Shown: positions 19,001 through 27,432, numbered from the stretch's first letter. The stretch: 64,000 nt of DNA from Prorocentrum cordatum (GCA_963575745.1 CAUYUJ010001370.1:88501-152500), one strand, 5' to 3'. The notes: generated by a model not told the origin, from the sequence alone. Numbers and translations are program-made.

Positions 19001-22000
19001 GCCGCCCATAGGAGCAAACCTCGCAACTCCAGCTTGCTGTGGAGGGCGTTGTGGTTGTGGTCCTAGGACGCCTGGTGGCCCCGCAGGAGGGCGCAGGTTC
19101 CTCTGCTGTGCATCTTGGATGCCTGCATGCACCGCCCACGGGTCAGCACGGTATAGCTGATCGGTCAGTCCAGAGACGTCGGCTGATGTCAAATGGCTGT
19201 TGAGAGCTTGGACCCAGGACTGCTGGTCCGGCCTCCAAGGAGATGCTACCGTCGCCACCGGTGTGACTACTTGCTGCCATGAACCGTCCGAGGTGCCTAC
19301 CGCGGGTGTCCCCGCTCCTGCGGGTGGCCCCGCCTCAGGCATGACCTCGTCCTCCTGGGCATTCATCATGAGGACTGTCTGTGTGTCGTACGGTCGTGGA
19401 GCAACATCTTGCTCGGTCATGACCAAATTGAATGGACGACCGTCCGTCTTAGCCCAGCCCTTGAGGTACATGGCGTGGTCTTCCATTACCGCCACAGTTC
19501 TGTCACACATTTTAAGTGGCAGATAGTCATCAGTGCGAATCCTGTCCGCGGGTTGGCCCCGCCTCCGCGTCTTGTCATAAAACAGCGGATTGGTCCAGGC
19601 TTCGCCGACCCGATATTTCGCAATGCTCACTATCTGGAGGATATGATCGGGCGGTATACGTCCGTCGTGGCCCCGTGTCATGACTATGTCATTTGCTGAT
19701 CTCCATAGAGAGAAGCCACTGGACAGCATCTTGTTGATGCTGCAGAATATGAGCACCTCCGAGTCAGGACGGATGCCCGATTGAATCCTCGGGTCGCCCG
19801 GGAGGTAGGGGCAGCCATGCACAAATTGGCGCCCCCCCTTCCTCTTCGGGTTGTCCTGTGCGAGGCATGACAGGCCATTAGCAAGGATGTCCTTGACATA
19901 CTCCCACTGCGTCCCGTGGATGAAATATACTGGGTCGTCTGGTTCTTTCATCCATGTTGTGATCGGCTTGTACAGCGACTCGGGACAGTGGATGCCTGGA
20001 CTGCTGTGGCCGTTCGTGGCTCTGATGAAGTACTGTGGCCTGCGTGCCGTTGGTCGAAACCTGGGAGGCAGCAGCATACTGTCATCAACGCACTTCATCT
20101 GGAGCCTGCCCTTCTGCATGCCGTGATGGTCAACCATCTCACAGCAGTTTAGCAGCACCCAATACACGAATGACGGGTGGGGCCTGCCTTTGATCAGCAC
20201 CTCGTGCATTTCACGATAGTGCTTATACTGATCATTTTCAGTCCAGTTTGTCAGCAGATCGTCAACGACAACCCAGCCATCGTATGGATCAAAAGTGCTG
20301 ACCTTTTCGAAGTATCGATTATGTTTGTCCTTGTAGTATGGACTGTGGCGTAGAGCCGTTGAAAACCACATCGACACCTTGGTCATCTGCTCTTTACTCG
20401 GCAAGGTTGGATCCATGCCGTTCTGTGTCATGACCTTCAGGAGTGCTTCTTTATGCTGCGCAGCGCGTAGTGGCGGCCTGTCTCGCAGCATGTTTCCCAC
20501 TTTCTGCTGTTCGCGCTCCCAGTCGTTGTGACACTTGAAATTACGACGAACCGGACAATTAATGACTTCATATCGGTCCGTGTCGTCTGGAGTGACTCGT
20601 GGGTTGATGGGCTGCCTCGGGCCTTTGTCTACAATGCCTTGCCAATACAACTTGCATTCCAAAGGAATGACCCTCAGAACAGACATTATTGGCTGCCCGC
20701 TTGCGGGTGACCCCGCTAGTGCAGCCGGCGGCGCTTTGGCGGGTGACCCCGCTAATGCAGCTGGCGCCGCTTTAACGGGTGGCCCTGCAGAACCTGCGGC
20801 TGACGGGGCAGCTCCTGCAGATGACTCCGCGCCAGGGTTCGGGCGACCTTTGTCAGCAGCTGCATCATCAGTCAGTTTCTGTTGGTCGCCAAACTCTTTG
20901 AGGACTCTGAAGCGTTCTTCCCTGGAGAGAGTGCCTTCTGCGGGTGTCCCCGCTGTTACGGCTGGCGCCGCTTTAGCGGGTGGCCCCGCAGAGCCCTTGT
21001 CCTCCTTAGCCTTGGCGGCCGCTTCTGCCCGCACCGACCTCATCCCAGCTTCGGGCTTCGGCTGCGCTTTCATTCGTGCCGAACCTGGTCGTGGTGCAAG
21101 GCGTGGCTGATGCAGTGTTGGAGTCCAGTCACCTCGGAATGCTGCCTTAGGCTTGTCGCGAGCTTCGTCCTTGACATCGCCTTGGGTCGCCGGCGGCATC
21201 GGGGTCGATGGTCCAGCAAAAACCTTCTTCCTCTCTGTCACGGACGGACCGGGAGGAGCTGCCGTCTTAGGATCGTCTGTCTTGGCAGTCCCTCTGGCCT
21301 TCGCCCGCTCATGCGTGCCTTCGGGGCTCTTGGGCGGTTGCCTTTTCGCAGGAGTCGGTGAAGACGAGGAGTCGGCTTTAGGTCTTGGCGGTGGTCTGCT
21401 GCCCTTGCCTGGTCGTGGACCAGGAGGGTCTCTAGGAGGGCCTTCTGGCTGGCCATGATCATGGATGACCTGCCTCATCTGGTCGATGTCGGCAGTACCC
21501 TTTATGGCCAGCTTGTACTTGCCATTCTCATGGCGGTAGAGTACCCTCGTGCAGAACCACTTCTGCGCCGAAGAGCTGTAGTACCAGCAGGCGCTTCCGT
21601 CAGGGAATGGATTCTCTGAACCGTCTTCCGCCGCCCACTCTTCATTTAGCTCGGTGCGGTCAGTGCCGGCGGCGGACCCGGCAGCAGAGGCAACGTCTAT
21701 CCACTCGTCCGCAGATCCAGCGGCTGGTGCTGCTTCTGCGGGTGACCCCGCTTCCTTGCTGGATTCTGCGGGTGACCCCGCTTCCTTACTGGATTCTGCG
21801 GGTGACCCCGCTTCCTTACTGGATTCTGCGGGTGACCCCGCTTCCTTACTGGATTCTGCGGGTGACCCCGCTTCCTTATGGAATCGGCGGTTCCATTCCT
21901 TGAGGCGGTGGTCATTGGGAAGCTTTGCCCAATTTTCCTTGACGGTGTTGGCCACCTCTTCGGTCATAGGGACGCGATCGGCCTCTGTGATGCGCTTTCC

Positions 22001-25000
22001 TCCTCCAGGAACCTCTTTGTTCGGATCATGGACGTTACCCGCGTCGTCTCCATGAGACCAATTCCACGGGGTTTCTCCATGGTGAGGGCTCCTGGAGGGG
22101 CGGTCCATCGGACACCTGCGCATGTGGCCTTTGAAGGGCTCACACTGACATACTTGCTTTCTGTACGTTTTGCGGTCAGTGATGATCTCCTGCTTCTTCG
22201 CCCTTTTGTCCCAGGCCTCTGGCGTCTTGGTCTTGCCGCCCTTGGTACGGATTATCGCGCCAGTCTCGTCCCTTTTGGTACAGTATTCCTTAGAATACCA
22301 GTGCCGAAGAGTATCCATAGAGTAGCCGGGGTACCATCTGATGTACCAATCCGGCACCTGCTGAGCAGATACTCCAACGGAGTGCTCAGTGCTGTATGGA
22401 TAGCCCGATTCATCATGCGTAGGGCGTCTAGGAGCTGAGCGGCTCCTTCCGCGGGCTGGCCCCGCTGACGCACTACCACGTGTCACTGGCCTTTGATCGT
22501 CATGCTCTGAGTCTCGGGGAGGCGACGGTCGCCTGTCCCTCTTGGCGTACCGCATGTCCTCCGAGTCCTCTGAGCTGTCCTGGACCATGAACACGTTTTG
22601 ATACGGGCTTCTGAAGTATCCGATGTCATTTAACTGCTCCATCGAGAGGTCGTTAATGTTCATTTGATCGCAACCTTGCATGAATACATCCATAGACCAA
22701 GCGGGTGGCCCCGCTGTTGTGTCTAGCATCTCTTCGGCGGGTGACCCCGCTAGAGCTTGGAGTGCTGTAAGCATCTGAGATGCTGACATGTTCGAATCCA
22801 AGTATGGACGTAGACGGGCAACTCCTGGGTGCGACAGCAGTTCGCTCATCGTCATCTGCTGCTGTGCTGGCGCACTCAAGAGTCGGATTGCTTCTGAAAC
22901 CTGCTCTTGGAGCATGTCGTTATAATCTTCTTCGGATTCTTCGGAGTCGGAATACGCGGGATGGCCCCGCATTTCGTCATCGGCGTCTCCCATCTCCGAG
23001 CCAGCCCACGACGGATTTGGCAGCAACGGCATGCCAATCACTTGTGGGGCCAGCGCGGCGGTGAGTTCTTCCTCTGTTGCCGGGACAGTCTCGGCTTCGG
23101 AGACCTCGTCACCGGCGGGTGGCCCCGCTGGAAGACCGAACCAAGCATTGTACGCAATCTCATCGACCTCGTCCCAGCCGTGGAACTCGTCGAAGAGGGT
23201 CACTGCGTAGTCTTCCAGGGCCACAGTTGCTTCAGCATAGCGGGCCATCACGTAATACGTGGAGGAGCCCGCAGCGGGAGCCGCTTCTGGATTGACGTAA
23301 AACTCGTAGTCAATGTAATCTATGTCATCCATAAAAGAATTTTGAGCCAAGTGTACGGATCCCTTTCCTTTCCCCTTCGGGCATTGATCGCGCAAATGCT
23401 CTGTGCTACCGCATGTATGACACTTCATAGTATTACCAGAAGCGTCCCTAGGGTTGCCCCTCCGCCCCTTTCCCTTACCGGAGGTCCGCCTGTGACCCCG
23501 ACCTTTGCCTCCGATAAGAACTTCTTCAAAAGCCATATCAGTTAAGGACGTGAGGAAAGCAGTAATACCCCTACCATGCATACGGCGTCTGCGACCCCCT
23601 TTACCACGACCCTTTCCAAATTGTTTGAAATGTCGGCGTACTGCACGTCTCACCTTTCTGACTGGTTTCTTCATAAAGCGCCTCCAACGGCGTTTTGATT
23701 TGCGATAAGCCATAAAGGCGGCTTCCGCCCTTTGCTGTTCAGAAAGGTGAGTGTCGTCCGCTGGATAGTCATTACCAGCAGAGACTATTCCATTGTGCTC
23801 ATCGTCAGATGAAGTATCTGTGTCAGTGCCAGATTCAAACGGTGAGGGTGGCTGAGACCATTGAGCGGATGACTCCGCTTGGCCCCAGAGGGTTGTGCCC
23901 GAGGGCGGGCTTGCAGTGTAGGCGGCGCCTGGCGAGTAGTTCGACCAGGCGTTCGCCTCAGCTGCCTCTGCCGATGCCTGGCCGGTCTGCCCTAGAAGGG
24001 CAGTGGCCTCGTTGGGCATATCGGCTGGGTCAGCCCAGGGATTTGGCTCGCCAGGACCAGCGGGTGACCCCGCAGTCGTGGCGTAGACACCTGCATGTGA
24101 GTGGTGCCCTGTGAAGATACCCGCTATGTTGCCAGGAGAGCGCTCGGCAACATGTCCGTAGTTCCTCATCCTGGTCAGCAGCCTGTCATAGTCTGCTTGT
24201 GTTCGGGGCATCTGATGATTGAAGGGCTCAAGCAGGTGTTGGGCTCGTGACGCGCCAACGCCTAACGCTCTGAAGAGAATCAGCGTTAGGATCTGAAAGT
24301 TGGGGATGACAAAGCCAACAGAGTTAGCCTCGTCACGGGCCATCTCGAATCGAGCTAATACTGAGTCGATTCGCTCGCCCCTTTCGACGCGGAAGTCGAT
24401 AAGGGCCGTGCCAGAGTTGAGCTGGCGCTCATCTTCCAGATTTTCAAATTTGGTGCTCAGTAAGTACAGTATGTAGGTTACTGCATCCGTTGGCTGTCCA
24501 TTGACAGTTACACCATAATTGATGATCTGGGAGGGGACCTGCATGGCGATACGACGAGCCAGACCTTGAAGGCCTCGTTGTAGTGCTGCAGCTTGTTGTG
24601 GTGGTGTCATATTGCCGCTCGTTACGTTTAACCATGCATGTACTTCGCGAACGTATTCGCGGAAAGGCGTAGTACCGGCAGGGTCCCATGTAGGGCCAGT
24701 AGTACGCGTGTCGTCCATCCCCTGCCGCATGTATCCCACAGCACATCCCATTATCACCCATAGAATGCCGAAGATAGTTATCTTGATCCAATGCATATGC
24801 ATTTCGGCTTCGGTGATTGGTTTAGGCTGTGGTTTGTCAGGCTCTGGCGTGGTAGCCGTGAGGCGCCTGACCGGCACGGGATGCAGGTGGCCCCGCTGCG
24901 GGTAGCCCCGCAGGGTGACCACGTTCTCGATCGAGTTGCCGATTGGCATCTGGTGGAAGTCAGGAGTGAAGTAGCGCAGTGAAGTAGGAGAAAGCGTCTC

Positions 25001-25306
25001 GAGTTCGCGGGTGACCCCGCTAGCTCGATCGCGGACTGGCTCCGCTCCTCGCAGAGCCGGCGCAACATGGTATTCCACCGTGGTAGTAGTCCACCAAGTT
25101 GTGCCGTGGATTACTGGAATCAGAGCGAGAGCCAGCCACACGAGAGTGTAGCCAGCTCCGCTACCAAGTCGAAAACAAGCTGGTAAGCTTAGGTATACAG
25201 TCCGCCTTAGGCGCTTCCATATCCCAGGCTTAGGCTCATAGCGCATGAGCAAGAGAGCGAGACGAAGCATGGGATCTGGAGTATAGAGTAGGATGGGCAT
25301 CGTCAA
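16073..25306 (-). CDS. Copia gag-protease polyprotein with Tpt1/KptA-like and RING-H2 domains (3077 aa)
   Basis: The start codon lies inside the 5' LTR (25168-25452) and the frame crosses the primer-binding site. Segments in order: hydrophobic stretch about 50-70; second hydrophobic stretch about 174-193; helical gag-like region about 205-400; basic KGRG-rich part; CCHC zinc knuckle at C629-C642; acidic linkers; five 10-residue repeats with AGSPA near residues 1150-1190. A Tpt1/KptA-like domain follows (about 1640-1890) with R1653-H1654, the RATNGHS motif around R1762, an HGT motif near 1792 and R1869 in WRSAND, followed by MTRGHDG. RING-H2 runs from C2441 to C2492 (C-x2-C, CGHFFHDIC, C-x2-C). 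The aspartic protease is around D2757 (LDIGS). It ends in a TGA that may be read through. Gag is usually 300-600 residues, so this is exceptionally large. The Tpt1 call rests on motif order and spacing; the KptA family transfers a 2'-phosphate from RNA to NAD. Confidence 0.93.
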   Translation of the reverse strand: MTMPILLYTPDPMLRLALLLMRYEPKPGIWKRLRRTVYLSLPACFRLGSGAGYTLVWLALALIPVIHGTTWWTTTTVEYHVAPALRGAEPVRDRASGVTRELETLSPTSLRYFTPDFHQMPIGNSIENVVTLRGYPQRGHLHPVPVRRLTATTPEPDKPQPKPITEAEMHMHWIKITIFGILWVIMGCAVGYMRQGMDDTRTTGPTWDPAGTTPFREYVREVHAWLNVTSGNMTPPQQAAALQRGLQGLARRIAMQVPSQIINYGVTVNGQPTDAVTYILYLLSTKFENLEDERQLNSGTALIDFRVERGERIDSVLARFEMARDEANSVGFVIPNFQILTLILFRALGVGASRAQHLLEPFNHQMPRTQADYDRLLTRMRNYGHVAERSPGNIAGIFTGHHSHAGVYATTAGSPAGPGEPNPWADPADMPNEATALLGQTGQASAEAAEANAWSNYSPGAAYTASPPSGTTLWGQAESSAQWSQPPSPFESGTDTDTSSDDEHNGIVSAGNDYPADDTHLSEQQRAEAAFMAYRKSKRRWRRFMKKPVRKVRRAVRRHFKQFGKGRGKGGRRRRMHGRGITAFLTSLTDMAFEEVLIGGKGRGHRRTSGKGKGRRGNPRDASGNTMKCHTCGSTEHLRDQCPKGKGKGSVHLAQNSFMDDIDYIDYEFYVNPEAAPAAGSSTYYVMARYAEATVALEDYAVTLFDEFHGWDEVDEIAYNAWFGLPAGPPAGDEVSEAETVPATEEELTAALAPQVIGMPLLPNPSWAGSEMGDADDEMRGHPAYSDSEESEEDYNDMLQEQVSEAIRLLSAPAQQQMTMSELLSHPGVARLRPYLDSNMSASQMLTALQALAGSPAEEMLDTTAGPPAWSMDVFMQGCDQMNINDLSMEQLNDIGYFRSPYQNVFMVQDSSEDSEDMRYAKRDRRPSPPRDSEHDDQRPVTRGSASAGPARGRSRSAPRRPTHDESGYPYSTEHSVGVSAQQVPDWYIRWYPGYSMDTLRHWYSKEYCTKRDETGAIIRTKGGKTKTPEAWDKRAKKQEIITDRKTYRKQVCQCEPFKGHMRRCPMDRPSRSPHHGETPWNWSHGDDAGNVHDPNKEVPGGGKRITEADRVPMTEEVANTVKENWAKLPNDHRLKEWNRRFHKEAGSPAESSKEAGSPAESSKEAGSPAESSKEAGSPAESSKEAGSPAEAAPAAGSADEWIDVASAAGSAAGTDRTELNEEWAAEDGSENPFPDGSACWYYSSSAQKWFCTRVLYRHENGKYKLAIKGTADIDQMRQVIHDHGQPEGPPRDPPGPRPGKGSRPPPRPKADSSSSPTPAKRQPPKSPEGTHERAKARGTAKTDDPKTAAPPGPSVTERKKVFAGPSTPMPPATQGDVKDEARDKPKAAFRGDWTPTLHQPRLAPRPGSARMKAQPKPEAGMRSVRAEAAAKAKEDKGSAGPPAKAAPAVTAGTPAEGTLSREERFRVLKEFGDQQKLTDDAAADKGRPNPGAESSAGAAPSAAGSAGPPVKAAPAALAGSPAKAPPAALAGSPASGQPIMSVLRVIPLECKLYWQGIVDKGPRQPINPRVTPDDTDRYEVINCPVRRNFKCHNDWEREQQKVGNMLRDRPPLRAAQHKEALLKVMTQNGMDPTLPSKEQMTKVSMWFSTALRHSPYYKDKHNRYFEKVSTFDPYDGWVVVDDLLTNWTENDQYKHYREMHEVLIKGRPHPSFVYWVLLNCCEMVDHHGMQKGRLQMKCVDDSMLLPPRFRPTARRPQYFIRATNGHSSPGIHCPESLYKPITTWMKEPDDPVYFIHGTQWEYVKDILANGLSCLAQDNPKRKGGRQFVHGCPYLPGDPRIQSGIRPDSEVLIFCSINKMLSSGFSLWRSANDIVMTRGHDGRIPPDHILQIVSIAKYRVGEAWTNPLFYDKTRRRGQPADRIRTDDYLPLKMCDRTVAVMEDHAMYLKGWAKTDGRPFNLVMTEQDVAPRPYDTQTVLMMNAQEDEVMPEAGPPAGAGTPAVGTSDGSWQQVVTPVATVASPWRPDQQSWVQALNSHLTSADVSGLTDQLYRADPWAVHAGIQDAQQRNLRPPAGPPGVLGPQPQRPPQQAGVARFAPMGGSDGGSPFRTPPFETSENSLWQRLQAIRGNPALAAALQATTPFGTPRGSEGGVAAGTLAERTPAEPSAHAGPPADGQQGSDYERRAANLRAQATFLQQQADRVPSLLRNRNIDVTNHGDFRPLWSWTSDDAPNADPTNPYRQVFIPGIASHPIYGWDNHGPAEAPAMDAPMYPEYYAQVNNTPMIAGPPANEYTRNLANEMFRLQYTRAVDAQSMPHYAYMPTPTDPETVVQPAGLAVPAALGSMPDYIRDVHNTQQAILASRQQARDNARLRQQRAIQRRIERDNQAGTPAGAWPPAEQTDRLPPPTPYREGETTFERQARTRPDVPTPVISDYNFTQCPICMDPYEMGTTVWRLACGHFFHDICWDRVAQQHVRNQRPGAPNEAPCAVCRGPGIITAHFPHAGQRDAESEQARQQERYVVDARELRRLREAVEALEARAAAPEQGIQMPILPTLRAQGPPAAGSPAEATPAATAGPPAEAAPAAKAGSPANGPPNPGFLRAMEANIRRSGRSGGGSRTSRVESPVSARSRASAESAEAAQFHNTFMINTEGLTYTRDVTDTLPPGGEWTSTLSANYWVLEQEPITVEERRQYEQIWCTELTMSQWVLEQRLLKGMLGSQITYHPDDHGTMALAARTGTFFPDEDGMPCISFMLDIGSNVNIIGANTARTFQEVMARYNHRPAICTLSKTLYINGVGEGAAICRKMGNFKIGVQYANEASPRIEEYASNIAEGSGANLPAIWGLGAMEARDTIIVLKPGFQKVIFPSGDYTLKLGKGAKVLRAKKTPSGHLAIPCGLYDGAKSQTVTNTFTIRSSRDGYTETENDEDSVNAGSPAGISAGPPAETTAGQPAMGQSLTVTTDAYIVEPYLDKQLLEDTTRAIVDRTLNSWWEGQQCPEGTWPHMKDALKSKIFWAVQEAVNKWTPENQAGSPATPPPPPSCTGGGSSDSAGPTRVETVSVAAPVTPAEPSANSMPL
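19630..20390 (-). other. Tpt1/KptA-like RNA 2'-phosphotransferase domain inside copia ORF1
   Basis: This marks the coding span of residues about 1640-1890. Family-specific blocks occur in the right order: LRH (R1653, H1654), GWVVVDDLL, YFIRATNGHS (R1762), VYFIHGT, GLSC..., VLIFCSI, SGFSLWRSAND (R1869) and MTRGHDGRIPP. In yeast Tpt1 the R-H, R and R residues of these blocks form the active site. All four are present, so the domain may be active. A long insert separates GLSC from VLIF, compared with the short R-x-H-V-H segment of most KptA proteins. Confidence 0.8.
21724..21890 (-). repeat. Five tandem 30-bp units inside ORF1, each with one GC hairpin
   Basis: GCGGGTGACCCCGC occurs at 21738, 21768, 21798, 21828 and 21858 with an exact 30-bp period. 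Between them lies TTCCTTACTGGATTCT with little change. On the coding strand each unit gives KEAGSPAESS. The units look recently duplicated. Confidence 0.95.
25155..25166 (-). other. Primer-binding site, initiator-tRNA-Met-like
   Basis: One base inside the 5' LTR the sense strand reads TGGTAGCGGAGC. This complements a tRNA 3' end of the form GCTCCGCTACCA. Animal initiator tRNA-Met ends CTCTGCTACCA and plant copia sites read TGGTATCAGAGC, so an initiator-Met primer is likely. The site is also translated as part of ORF1 (GSGAG). Confidence 0.8.
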
Positions 25307-25452
25307 TGGAAAGGATGTTTTCCGATCTCAGATGCAAGTAGTGCGCCTCAGTGAGGCACAGTCACATATTAGGCCGGGCCCGGCTTGAGCCAGGCACGGC
25401 AGCGGTACATGCTCGATTTATACCTCGCCTTTAACCTTCTCCGTTTAAAGTC
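25168..25452 (-). repeat. 5' LTR of the copia element (285 bp)
   Basis: This is the promoter-bearing LTR in element orientation. It holds GGTATAAATCG (TATA box at 25416-25422), a segment resembling the spliced leader just downstream (25384-25406), and the ATG of ORF1 at 25306. The TATA box suggests that transcription starts within about 30 bases of it, leaving a leader of roughly 80-90 nt. Confidence 0.95.
25416..25422 (-). promoter_or_regulatory. TATA box in the 5' LTR
   Basis: The sense strand reads GAGGTATAAATCG about 30 bases from the LTR start. TATA boxes are uncommon in dinoflagellate genes but usual in copia LTRs. The identical motif in the 3' LTR is at 9334-9340. Confidence 0.55.
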
Positions 25453-25457
25453 CGACA
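25453..25457. repeat. Target-site duplication, right copy (CGACA)
   Basis: It matches 9081-9085 and directly follows the last base of the right LTR. Confidence 0.85.
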
Positions 25458-26034
25458 TGCCACAAGATCGCTCCAAGACGCCCAAGATAGCCCCCAGACG
25501 CCCCAAGAGGCCTCCCAGAGCACTCCCAAGAGGGCCCCCGGAGGCAAAATTCCTTGTTTTTCCTTAGGTTTTTGAGAGATTTTGGAGCTTCCACCTTTTC
25601 GGTTCCCGACGCCCCAAGACGGCCCCAGAGGCCCCCAAGATCGCCCCAAGAGGGCCCAAGAGGCCCCCAAGAGGGCCCCAAGATGGCCCAAGAGGGCTCG
25701 AAGACGGCCCAAGAAGCCTCCAAGACGGTCCAAGAGGGCCCCAAGAACACCCCCAAAGGGGCCCCAGAGAGGGAACACGAAACAAAATTTCGCGCCCTCG
25801 GCCCTAAGAAGCCCCTACGAGGCCCCAAGAGGCCCCTAAGAGGCCCCAAGAGGCCCCCACGAGGCCCTCAGGAGGCCCCCAAGAGTCCCCCAAGCGGCCC
25901 CAGGAGGCCCCCCAAATGCCCCCCCGAGCGCCCCAGGAGTCCCCCAAGCGGCCCCAGGAACTCCCAAAGCGCCGCATTGACACCAGGCCCTCGGGCAAAC
26001 GGCAGACATGAGACCGTATGGGCCGGCGGAATGA
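25458..26034 (+). repeat. CCCCAAGAGG-type array, right part
   Basis: Bases 25470-25530 and 25605-25975 are tandem variants of GGCCCCAAGAG and GCCCCCAAGAT. Between them a more unique block (TTTTTGAGAGATTTTGGAGC ... CTTTTCGGTTCCCGACG) has a diverged relative at about 43370-43420. The right border holds GGGCCGGCGGAAT, inverted relative to 8820-8837. Confidence 0.75.
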
Positions 26035-26044
26035 GCGAAGCGAT

Positions 26045-26150
26045 TCAATAATATAAATAGTAGTCCTAGTACTAACAGCGGTAGCAGTATAAGTAATATT
26101 AGAAGTAGCAGAAGTAGTAGTCGTAGCCGTAGTAGTCGTAGTAATAACAA

Positions 26151-26201
<51 letters not shown>

Positions 26202-26405
26202 CAGGAGTAAGCGTAGTAGTAATAGCACACGTGGTAGTAGTAGTACAGGAAAAAAGAATAATAATGTTCTTGTAGTAACAATAGTGGTCGCACCGTGGTG
26301 ATAAAATGCGTAGGAGTAGGAGTAGTAATAATAATGATAGTAGCGGTGGTAGTAATAGCAATAGTAGTACTGGTCGTAGTAGTAGTAGTAGTAGTAGTCG
26401 TAGTC

Positions 26406-26438
<33 letters not shown>

Positions 26439-26554
26439 ATAGACATATACGTCGCAGTGGTAGTGGTAGTAGTAGTAGAGTCATGCGATCATTATGGTAA
26501 GATGTGTAGTCGTACTAGCGGTAGTACTAACAATCGTATAAGTAAGAATACGTA

Positions 26555-26589
<35 letters not shown>

Positions 26590-26671
26590 TGTGGTAGTAG
26601 TAGTAGTAGTAGTAAGGGTAGTAGTAGTACTCGGAATAGTGCCAGTAGTCGTGGCAGTAGTAGTGCTAGTT

Positions 26672-26707
<36 letters not shown>

Positions 26708-26884
26708 ATCGCGGTGGTAGTTGTAGTACGAGTAATCGACATAGCGGTGGTGGTAACAGTAGTAGTGGTAGTAGTAATAGTGACGGCGATCGTAGTCACA
26801 GTAGTCGTAGTAGTAATAGTAGTACTAGCCGTAGAAGTAGAAGTCCTAGTGTTCGTCGTAGTAGCAGTAGTCGTAGTCGTAGTC

Positions 26885-26929
<45 letters not shown>

Positions 26930-26973
26930 ATGGTAAAAACAGAAGTCGTAGTTGTAGGAGTCTAAGCGATAGT

Positions 26974-27004
<31 letters not shown>

Positions 27005-27016
27005 ATAGTAGTAGCC

Positions 27017-27063
<47 letters not shown>

Positions 27064-27108
27064 CGTCCTAGTACTAGTAGTAGTAGTACTCGTAGTAGTA
27101 GAAGTAGG

Positions 27109-27144
<36 letters not shown>

Positions 27145-27176
27145 CGTAGTAGTACTAGGAGTACAAGTAGTAGTAA

Positions 27177-27210
<34 letters not shown>

Positions 27211-27394
27211 TGTAGTAGTTGTAGTAGTAGTAGTAGTAGTAGTTGCCGTGATAATTGCCGCATTATCACCAGTTTTAGCATTTCCATTCGCATTCGTGCT
27301 CGTATTCGTAACAGTAGTAGTAGAAGTAGTAGTAGTAGTAGTAGTAGTGGTAGTAGTAGTAGTAGTAGTCGTAGTAGTAGTTGTAGTAGTAGTC

Positions 27395-27432
<38 letters not shown>

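Larger units (their letters stand above)
9086..25452 (-). mobile_element. Giant Ty1/copia-like LTR retrotransposon, apparently intact
   Basis: The element is 16,367 bp, about three times a typical copia element. It has 285-bp LTRs at both ends that read identical, a CGACA duplication, a primer-binding site next to the right (5') LTR and two long frames in the same phase. Copia affiliation comes from the order integrase, reverse transcriptase, RNase H and from the copia-type RT and RNase H motifs. Identical LTRs and open frames mean very recent insertion. Unusual features are extra domains (Tpt1/KptA-like, RING-H2, methyltransferase-like), an ORF starting inside the LTR, a single TGA between the frames, and dozens of in-phase GC hairpins. 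Confidence 0.95.

Noticed and set aside
21724-21890. Regular 30-bp repeats as a CRISPR-like array
   Set aside because: The repeats are directly adjacent, coding, in phase with ORF1 and have no variable spacers; the genome is eukaryotic.
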